Of a stretch of DNA of 5,774 nt, positions 1-4,620 are shown one piece after another. The notes under the pieces are model-generated. The model ran no database searches. It worked only from the letters and a program-made list of their open reading frames with translations, and was not told where the DNA came from. The stretch comes from Candidatus Bathyarchaeota archaeon. Its GTDB lineage: Archaea; Thermoproteota; Bathyarchaeia; RBG-16-48-13; GCA-020355125. Every line of letters starts with the position of its first letter. Within the stretch, counting starts at the first letter, position 1. The stretch lies in assembly GCA_030617005.1 (NCBI GenBank), contig JAUWWH010000070.1:1-5774 (forward strand), read 5' to 3'. The position numbers and the translations under genes are program-made.

Positions 1-1
1 C

Positions 2-664
2 GTGTTTATAATTGGGCTTCCCTGTTCAGGAGTCATTGATAGGAAAAAAGTCGAATCTGAACTAAATGGGAAAGAAATTCTTGAAGCAACAATAAGCGAC
101 GATGAGATCATACTAAAAGGTGAGGGTTATAATAAACGTCTTCCAGTAAAGGGATTCTTAGATGATTCATGCGTTTCATGTAAGCACAGGAATCCGCCTC
201 TTTACGATGTGATAGTAGGTGAAAAAGTACTAGAGGAAATGGGTGACGATGAATTTATCAGTACCAGTAAGATCGAAGATAAATCGATTGATGAACGTTG
301 GGAGTACTTTACAAATGAGCTGGGTAAATGTATAAGGTGCTATGCCTGTCGGAATGTTTGTCCCCTATGCTACTGTGAAGAGTGCTTTGTCGACCAGAAT
401 ATGCCAACATGGCTTGATAAAACAGATAACATCTCAGATATTATGGTTTATCATATTGTTCGTGTTTTTCATATGGCTGGTAGATGTGTTTATTGTGGGG
501 CATGTAGTCGTGCTTGCCCTCTTGGAATAGACTTGAGGAGCATAGTTCAGAAGATGGTTAAACTCGTCAAAGAACTTTATGACTTTGAAACGGGATTAAC
601 ACTTGAGGAAGTACCTCCTTTAACGACTTACAAACAGGATGACCCCCAGGAATTCATAAAATGA
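2..664 (+). CDS. FrhB/FlxC-like iron-sulfur electron-transfer protein, 5'-truncated by the window edge
   Basis: C-terminal 220 residues of a cytoplasmic iron-sulfur protein. The frame is open to the window edge and the first visible residues (FIIGLPCSG) look internal, so the GTG at position 2 is probably a valine codon and the true start lies upstream. Residues about 1-80 resemble the FrhB/FdhB fold: a PCSG motif with Cys8, then CVSC (Cys57, Cys60) followed by a YDVIVGE stretch. Two ferredoxin-type [4Fe-4S] motifs follow: Cys110, 113, 116, 120 and Cys162, 165, 168, 172. Extra cysteines at 123, 125 and 128 (CPLCYCEEC) lie directly after the first. No membrane segment is seen. The next gene starts 13 bases downstream, so they are probably co-transcribed. 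The neighbours suggest it is the FlxC-like wire between the NAD(P)H-oxidising subunit and an Hdr complex. The fold call is good; the FlxC assignment is inferred from context, and an FdhB/FrhB-type subunit of another oxidoreductase is the main alternative. Confidence 0.8.
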   Translation: MFIIGLPCSGVIDRKKVESELNGKEILEATISDDEIILKGEGYNKRLPVKGFLDDSCVSCKHRNPPLYDVIVGEKVLEEMGDDEFISTSKIEDKSIDERWEYFTNELGKCIRCYACRNVCPLCYCEECFVDQNMPTWLDKTDNISDIMVYHIVRVFHMAGRCVYCGACSRACPLGIDLRSIVQKMVKLVKELYDFETGLTLEEVPPLTTYKQDDPQEFIK

Positions 665-677
665 GAGAGAATAGATT

Positions 678-1700
678 ATGAAAGGCAGAATCTTTGATAA
701 GGCTCGACTGTCAGAATTCATTGACGATTTAATAAAAAAACGAAAAATTTATGCTCCCATAAATAAAGACGGGTTAACTTGTTTTAGCGAAATCAAGTCG
801 AGCTCTGAAATCTATTTTGATTTTCAAAGTAAACTCTCCTCAAAGGAGATCCTCTTTCCAAGATGCGAAACTCTATTCACCTACAAAAGAGTCGATGGAG
901 ATGTTAAACTGGAAGAAATAAAAGTCAAAGATGAGGAAAGTGTGTTATTTGGAGTACCTCCATGCGAAGCGCGAGGTTTCATTCTAATAGATAAAGCTTT
1001 TAGTTCGGGTGAATTCCAGGACGTATACTATTTACGTCGAAGAGAAAATACTATCATCATAGGAAAATCCTGTCAATATCCAAGAAATACGTGTTTTTGT
1101 ACATCTGTAGGTGGAAGTCCCTTTGGAAGGGAGGGTGTAGACTTATTACTTCACGATTTAGGAGAAAAATATCTTCTAGAACTTGTTAGTAAGAAAGGCG
1201 AAAAGCTAATTGATTATATCCAAAAATATGAGAATGCTACTGAAACCGATATAAAAATGGTGCAACGTATTGAAAAAGTTGCAAAAGAATCCATGAAGAC
1301 CAGATTAGAGCTAAAGAACATTGAAGAAAAACTTGATAATATGTTTGAAGATCCTTTATGGAAAATTATCTACCAGAAATGTGTTGGTTGCGGTGTATGT
1401 ACATATCTCTGTCCAACCTGTTATTGCTTTGATGTAGTCAATGAACAAATAACTCCATCTGAGGGAAAAAGAATTCGAATTTGGGATTCGTGTCAATTCC
1501 CCCTCTTCACACTTCAAGGTTCAGGAGAAAATCCAAGACCAACAGGAAAAGAGAGGATGAGGCAACGAATGATGCATAAATTCAACTATTACCCAAAGAA
1601 CTATGATGACATTGCATGTGTCGGTTGCGGTCGATGCATACGCGAATGTCCAGTGAATTTGGACATCAGAGAAGTTCTTAAAAAGATAATGGCGCAATAG
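678..1700 (+). CDS. AsrA/HydB/FlxB-like 4Fe-4S dicluster protein
   Basis: Complete 340-residue protein of the family that includes the anaerobic sulfite reductase A subunit (AsrA), the beta subunit of Pyrococcus sulfhydrogenase (HydB) and FlxB. Such proteins pass electrons between a flavin subunit and a catalytic partner. The N-terminal half has the family-type PPCEARG stretch (Cys96) and SCQYPRNTCFC (Cys132, 139, 141). The C-terminal half has two [4Fe-4S] motifs: Cys235, 238, 241, 245, followed by a CPTCYC extension (Cys248, 250), and Cys314, 317, 320, 324. A charged, probably helical segment (about 190-222) separates the halves. Length is normal for the family and no membrane segment is seen. 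The ATG at 678 follows a weak purine-rich site (GAGAGA). The gene ends in TAG at 1698-1700 in the same reading frame as the next gene. No hydrogenase or sulfite reductase catalytic gene is present here, which favours the FlxB role. Confidence 0.87.
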   Translation: MKGRIFDKARLSEFIDDLIKKRKIYAPINKDGLTCFSEIKSSSEIYFDFQSKLSSKEILFPRCETLFTYKRVDGDVKLEEIKVKDEESVLFGVPPCEARGFILIDKAFSSGEFQDVYYLRRRENTIIIGKSCQYPRNTCFCTSVGGSPFGREGVDLLLHDLGEKYLLELVSKKGEKLIDYIQKYENATETDIKMVQRIEKVAKESMKTRLELKNIEEKLDNMFEDPLWKIIYQKCVGCGVCTYLCPTCYCFDVVNEQITPSEGKRIRIWDSCQFPLFTLQGSGENPRPTGKERMRQRMMHKFNYYPKNYDDIACVGCGRCIRECPVNLDIREVLKKIMAQ

Positions 1701-1704
1701 GTGA
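1699..1704 (+). promoter_or_regulatory. Shine-Dalgarno site of the FlxA-like gene, overlapping the upstream TAG stop
   Basis: AGGTGA matches the 16S rRNA 3' end and lies 5 bases before ATG 1710. Its first two bases are the last two of the FlxB-like gene's TAG, and it covers the alternative GTG at 1701. This decides the start and suggests coupled translation. Confidence 0.7.
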
Positions 1705-1709
1705 AAGAA

Positions 1710-2546
1710 ATGTTGAATCCATATATTCCAAACCTTACAGTCATTAAAAAGATTACACAAGAGAATGATCTAAACGATATTAAAACTTTTAAGCTAGCAT
1801 TTAATAACCCAAGCAAGTTTCGAGATTTCAAATATAGATGTGGTCAATTTGCTGAGCTCTCCCTCTTTGGAGTTGGAGAATGCCCTATCGGAATTGCTTC
1901 TTCCCCCTCAGACAATTTTCTCGAATTTACAGTTAAGAAAGTAGGAATGGTTACAACCGCTTTACACAACTGCGAGGAAGGAGAAATAATTGGAGTTCGA
2001 GGACCCTATGGGAACGGGTGGCCTAGTGAACGCTTAGAAAGTCACGACATTTTCATACTTGGAGGAGGCTTTGCTTTTACAACACTTCGTTCGCTTATAA
2101 AATACATTCTTCACGAGGAAAATAGAGCAAAATTTAGCAAATTATGCGTTATCTATGGAGCTCGTGATCCAGGTGAGCTCCTCTACAAGTATGATCTCAG
2201 AACATGGGCTACAAGAGATGACATACAGGTTATCCCAACTATCGATAGAGCTTCCAATGGTTGGGTGGGGAGAGTAGGCTTCCCTAATCAGATAATAAAA
2301 GAGGTTGCATCAGATACTGAGAATTCCCTAGCTATAATTTGTGGTCCACCAATAATGATTCGATTTACTATCCCGATTCTGGTTAAACTTGGCTTTCCCC
2401 CTAAGAACATTCTAACTTCACTTGAGATGCGAATGAAATGTGGTATAGGAACATGTGGGAGATGCAATATTGGTAATAAATTTGTTTGTAAAGATGGTCC
2501 AGTATTTTCCTATAAAGAACTTCAGAATATGCCTAAGGAACATTAA
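1710..2546 (+). CDS. AsrB/HydG/FlxA-like FAD, NAD(P) and [2Fe-2S] oxidoreductase subunit
   Basis: Ferredoxin-NADP reductase-fold subunit of the PyrK/AsrB/HydG/FlxA group. It probably oxidises NAD(P)H and passes electrons through FAD and a [2Fe-2S] cluster to the preceding iron-sulfur protein. Numbering from ATG 1710 (278 residues): FAD-domain segment GECPIGIASSP at about 56-66, GPYGNGWP at 98-105, nucleotide-binding loop GGGFAFTTLR at 118-127, CGPPIM at 211-216, and a C-terminal [2Fe-2S] motif with Cys244, 249, 252 and 260 followed by KDGPVF. The nucleotide loop lacks the usual second glycine and proline (GGGxGxxPLR). I prefer ATG 1710 because a strong Shine-Dalgarno AGGTGA (1699-1704) sits 5 bases upstream. 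An in-frame GTG at 1701 lies inside that site and would add three residues. The gene overlaps nothing, but its ribosome site covers the previous stop codon, so translation is probably coupled. The gene is full length for the family. Confidence 0.88.
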   Translation: MLNPYIPNLTVIKKITQENDLNDIKTFKLAFNNPSKFRDFKYRCGQFAELSLFGVGECPIGIASSPSDNFLEFTVKKVGMVTTALHNCEEGEIIGVRGPYGNGWPSERLESHDIFILGGGFAFTTLRSLIKYILHEENRAKFSKLCVIYGARDPGELLYKYDLRTWATRDDIQVIPTIDRASNGWVGRVGFPNQIIKEVASDTENSLAIICGPPIMIRFTIPILVKLGFPPKNILTSLEMRMKCGIGTCGRCNIGNKFVCKDGPVFSYKELQNMPKEH

Positions 2547-2560
2547 AAAAAGAGGAAAAA
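2545..2560 (-). terminator. Probable oligo-T terminator of the gcvH unit
   Basis: On the minus strand, T runs of 5 (2556-2560) and 7 (2545-2551) follow the gcvH stop by about 50 bases. This fits archaeal U-tract termination. The site reaches into the stop codon of the convergent FlxA-like gene. On the plus strand only a weaker TTTAATTTT tract (2567-2575) is available to end the flx-type unit. The 62-base convergent gap holds nothing else I can name. Confidence 0.45.
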
Positions 2561-2608
2561 TAGGGCTTTAATTTTGAGAATTGTCTTAAAAACTTACTAA
2601 AGCTAAAG

Positions 2609-3022
2609 CTAACTCTTAACTACTTCCTTATACCAATCTACAGCTGCTTCAAAACCCATAATATTACCGAGTTCAACATCCAAGTTCGATGGAGTAATGA
2701 GAATTAACCAGCCTTCACCATATGGATCCTTGTTTATCGGTTCAGGATTATCTAAGAGTTCCTCATTAACCTCCTTAACTGTTCCGCTAACAGAGGCAAT
2801 AAGATCCACCACAGCTTTCACAGATTCGACTGTTCCGTAAGGTTCATTTTGTGTAATTGTGTCTCCTACTGAGGGTAACTCAATAAAGACGACTTCTTTA
2901 AGTGCTTTCTGTCCATAATCTGTTGCACCTACCCTCACGAGACCATCTTCCATCTTAGCCCAATAATGATCTTTTTGATAATATAGTCCTTCACGGATTT
3001 CATACTCATCTACTTGTACCAA
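2609..3022 (-). CDS. gcvH: Glycine cleavage system H-like lipoyl carrier protein
   Basis: 137-residue H-protein with a hammerhead lipoyl domain, slightly long but complete. The attachment motif ESVKA is intact, with the lipoyl lysine at residue 69 (codon 2816-2818). It is followed by the family's SGTVKEVNEEL, NPEPIN and DPYGEGW segments; the N-terminal LYYQKDHYWAK and VGATDYGQ segments are also typical. In glycine cleavage the lipoyl arm carries the aminomethyl group between the P, T and L proteins. No gcvT, gcvP or dihydrolipoamide dehydrogenase gene is present here; the upstream neighbour on the same strand is hdrB. A role as LbpA-like carrier or redox partner of the Hdr complex is therefore possible but is inference. 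The start is TTG at 3020-3022, supported by GAGG 8 bases upstream and a promoter just beyond. An ATG-TAA minimal ORF immediately precedes it in frame. The stop is TAG. H-protein fold: near certain; physiological role: open. Confidence 0.93.
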   Translation of the reverse strand: MVQVDEYEIREGLYYQKDHYWAKMEDGLVRVGATDYGQKALKEVVFIELPSVGDTITQNEPYGTVESVKAVVDLIASVSGTVKEVNEELLDNPEPINKDPYGEGWLILITPSNLDVELGNIMGFEAAVDWYKEVVKS

Positions 3023-3030
3023 TTACATCG

Positions 3031-3034
3031 CCTC
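3031..3034 (-). promoter_or_regulatory. Ribosome binding site deciding the TTG start of gcvH
   Basis: GAGG, in the context GAGGCGAT (one mismatch to the extended Shine-Dalgarno), lies 8 bases before TTG 3022. The only nearer ATG (3026-3028) is followed at once by TAA, so it cannot start the protein. Confidence 0.55.
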
Positions 3035-3064
3035 AAATTATACTGTATCTACATATTTTCATAG

Positions 3065-3073
3065 ATTTATAAG
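3065..3073 (-). promoter_or_regulatory. Probable archaeal TATA box for gcvH
   Basis: The minus strand reads CTTATAAAT here, close to the archaeal TATA-box consensus. A start site about 25 bases downstream would fall near 3043 and leave a leader of about 20 bases containing the GAGG ribosome site. This implies gcvH can be transcribed on its own, separately from hdrA-hdrC-hdrB. A second candidate, TATAAATA, lies within the palindrome at 3094-3107 and would give a leader of about 50 bases. Confidence 0.5.
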
Positions 3074-3093
3074 TATTGTCAATAAAAACTATG

Positions 3094-3107
3094 AAGTATT
3101 TATACTT
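3094..3107. repeat. 14-base inverted repeat upstream of the gcvH promoter
   Basis: AAGTAT and ATACTT arms separated by TT. It lies about 20 bases upstream of the candidate TATA box, where an activator or repressor could bind. The AAGTATT word recurs at 3071-3077 and in inverted form at 3125-3131. In such AT-rich DNA, chance remains a real possibility. Confidence 0.35.
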
Positions 3108-3185
3108 TAAAATAGTTCAAGGATAATACTTGATTTAGACGAAGAAAATGTTCAAATCCCAATTTTTTTTCATATTATCTAAACT

Positions 3186-3217
3186 AAAAAAGGTGGGTTT
3201 ATACTTCCATTAAGTAT
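3186..3217 (-). terminator. Probable terminator of the hdrA-hdrC-hdrB unit
   Basis: On the minus strand a 6-bp hairpin (arms 3212-3217 and 3201-3206, 5-base loop) spans the last codons and stop of hdrB. After a further 9 bases comes T6 (3186-3191). The T tract alone is a credible archaeal terminator; the hairpin is weak and AT-rich. It separates the hdr genes from gcvH, which has its own promoter. Confidence 0.4.
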
Positions 3218-4080
3218 TCAAGAAGCTTGGCTGGTTTTACCCGTAACTCATTGAATCCGAGTTCTTCGTGAGAAATACCCATTGCTAATCCTAAAAGTTG
3301 AGGATAATGCAATATTGGTAGATCATAGATTTCTGAAAACTTTCTTTCAGCTCGACGCTGATTTGAATCGAGTACTTGGTGACATGAAGGACAAATTGTT
3401 ACCATCGCATCAGCACCTGCTTTTTTTGCGTTTCTTAACTTTTCTCGCGCTAGAAATAGAGGTATTTGAGGCTCTATCGCTCCTTCAACAAACCCACAGC
3501 ATTGATACTCATCCACATACCTCACGGACTTGGCCCCAGTTAGCTTTATTAAATCATCAAGTAAGGAAGGATTTTCCGGATTTTTAACTTCCATGAATTC
3601 AGAAGGTCTAAAGATGTGACAGCCTATATACCCTGCGATGGTTAAAGAGTGTAATGGTTTAATAATAAACTTCTTCAAAATGTCAACGTCGATATCTGCA
3701 AGTATTTGAGCGAAATGTTTAACTTTTATCTTTCCCTGAAACTCCATACCTATACTGCTCAATTGATGATTAACCTTTTTTCTGAGCTCTCGATCTGCTT
3801 TCAACTTCTTATTCACTTTCATAAGAACCCCTGTACAACCATTGCACAAAGTCATTATATCAAGTTCCATATTCTCCGCTAAACATAGATTTCTCGCAGC
3901 AAGCAGCGTCATCATCTCATGATTTACCGAATCTATCGGTAAACCACAGCAATTCGCATCGCCCATATCGCAAATTTCAATCCCTATATCCTTAGCCACT
4001 CTTCTTGTTGAAATCTCATAATTCATTTCTCTGAAGGGTATCAGACATCCAAGATACAGAGCATATCTCATGTTAACCAT
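3199..4080 (-). CDS. hdrB: Heterodisulfide reductase subunit B, two complete CCG domains
   Basis: 293-residue HdrB, the subunit that reduces disulfides at paired noncubane [4Fe-4S] clusters. Both cysteine-rich CCG motifs are complete: Cys12, Cys44-Cys45, Cys79, Cys82, and Cys154, Cys194-Cys195, Cys230, Cys233. Spacings fit the family pattern (31-39 residues before CC, then 33-34, then CxxC). Full retention sets it apart from sulfur-oxidation sHdrB-type and other degenerate paralogues. Length is normal, and no membrane segment is seen, consistent with a soluble HdrABC complex. The ATG at 4080 has AGGTGA 6 bases upstream (4087-4092); the later ATG at 4071 would have no such site. It lies 14 bases after hdrC, the same spacing style as hdrA-hdrC, so the three form one transcription unit. 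The native substrate (CoM-S-S-CoB or another disulfide) cannot be told from sequence. Confidence 0.95.
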   Translation of the reverse strand: MVNMRYALYLGCLIPFREMNYEISTRRVAKDIGIEICDMGDANCCGLPIDSVNHEMMTLLAARNLCLAENMELDIMTLCNGCTGVLMKVNKKLKADRELRKKVNHQLSSIGMEFQGKIKVKHFAQILADIDVDILKKFIIKPLHSLTIAGYIGCHIFRPSEFMEVKNPENPSLLDDLIKLTGAKSVRYVDEYQCCGFVEGAIEPQIPLFLAREKLRNAKKAGADAMVTICPSCHQVLDSNQRRAERKFSEIYDLPILHYPQLLGLAMGISHEELGFNELRVKPAKLLEYLMEV

Positions 4081-4086
4081 TCTTTT

Positions 4087-4092
4087 TCACCT
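4087..4092 (-). promoter_or_regulatory. Shine-Dalgarno site of hdrB
   Basis: AGGTGA lies 6 bases before ATG 4080 in the short hdrC-hdrB gap. It favours the MVNMRY start over the internal ATG at 4071. Confidence 0.65.
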
Positions 4093-4094
4093 TT

Positions 4095-4604
4095 TTATTC
4101 GATTAATTCCGAAATTTTTACCATTTCACCAAGTTTCTTTAAATCAGCAAGTTTCGGCTGTGGAGGTGGAGGAAGACCTAGAGTCACTCTTTTTGATATA
4201 CGAGATGAGGGTATCGAATACACAAAGCCGGTATTCAAAATGTTTTTCATGAATTCTTTAGAGAATTCGGGGATGTATCCATCCTCAACCGCGAGATTCT
4301 TCAATAAACGCATAACATCAGCAACCTTTACTCCCTGTGGACAACGTTCAGTACATGAGTAACAATTAACGCAAAGCCATACAGCATCACTGTATGTAAC
4401 ATTTCTTATTCCAAGTTTCGCAAGGTGTATTATCTTATTCGGTCTAAAAATATCTGTAAACCGAGCCACAGGACACGTAGCCGTACATGTTCCACATTGA
4501 TAACAAAATTTGAAGGTTTCTCCTCCCGGAGCCTTCAATACTTTGTATTTGAATTTTGGATCCACACGATAATACATCTCTTTTACAGTTCTTTGAATTT
4601 CCAA
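4095..4604 (-). CDS. hdrC: Heterodisulfide reductase subunit C
   Basis: 169-residue HdrC, the soluble iron-sulfur subunit that relays electrons from HdrA to HdrB. Two ferredoxin-type [4Fe-4S] motifs are intact: Cys34, 37, 40, 44 (CYQCGTCTATCP) and Cys78, 81, 84, 88 (CVNCYSCTERCP). The proline-rich C-terminal segment GLPPPPQP (143-150) is a usual HdrC feature. No transmembrane segments are seen, so this is not an HdrE/DsrM-type fusion. The start is TTG at 4602-4604; AAGGAG (4615-4620) lies 10 bases upstream, rather far but the only strong site. The in-frame ATG at 4611-4613 sits one base after this site and is followed by AAT and an amber TAG, so under the standard code it cannot start hdrC. 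The next in-frame ATG (residue 10) lacks a good ribosome site. The gene follows hdrA by 15 bases and precedes hdrB by 14. Confidence 0.94.
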   Translation of the reverse strand: MEIQRTVKEMYYRVDPKFKYKVLKAPGGETFKFCYQCGTCTATCPVARFTDIFRPNKIIHLAKLGIRNVTYSDAVWLCVNCYSCTERCPQGVKVADVMRLLKNLAVEDGYIPEFSKEFMKNILNTGFVYSIPSSRISKRVTLGLPPPPQPKLADLKKLGEMVKISELIE

Positions 4605-4614
4605 CTAATTCATT

Positions 4615-4620
4615 CTCCTT
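4615..4620 (-). promoter_or_regulatory. Shine-Dalgarno site upstream of hdrC
   Basis: AAGGAG lies in the hdrA-hdrC gap, 10 bases before TTG 4604 and touching the hdrA stop codon. It supports the TTG start and coupling to hdrA translation. It is also only one base from the ATG of an ATG-AAT-TAG mini-ORF. Confidence 0.6.

Noticed and set aside
342..530. Plus-strand hydrophobic open frame that could look like a small membrane protein
   Set aside because: It is a frame-shifted shadow of the first gene's cysteine-rich region; its hydrophobicity comes from reading that sequence out of frame.
1698..1700. Calling a single FlxB-FlxA fusion through amber decoding
   Set aside because: The strong, well-spaced Shine-Dalgarno for ATG 1710 and the existence of both proteins as separate subunits in known families favour two genes; nothing in this window shows pyrrolysine machinery.
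1521..1831. Two minus-strand open frames (1521-1760 and 1601-1831)
   Set aside because: They lie opposite well-supported iron-sulfur and flavoprotein genes, show no recognisable motif and have no convincing ribosome site.
3163..3170. T8 run on the plus strand as a terminator
   Set aside because: No plus-strand gene ends before it; the flx-type unit ends at 2546. On the minus strand it is an A run, so it has no evident termination role.
3023..3198. A small RNA, tRNA or missed small gene in the 176-base hdrB-gcvH gap
   Set aside because: No tRNA-like arms, stable hairpin or coding frame with a ribosome site is apparent; the gap is explained by a terminator tract, AT-rich repeats and a promoter.
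3282..3587. Plus-strand open frame of 101 codons inside hdrB
   Set aside because: It is antisense to a full-length HdrB with all ten CCG cysteines and encodes no recognisable domain.
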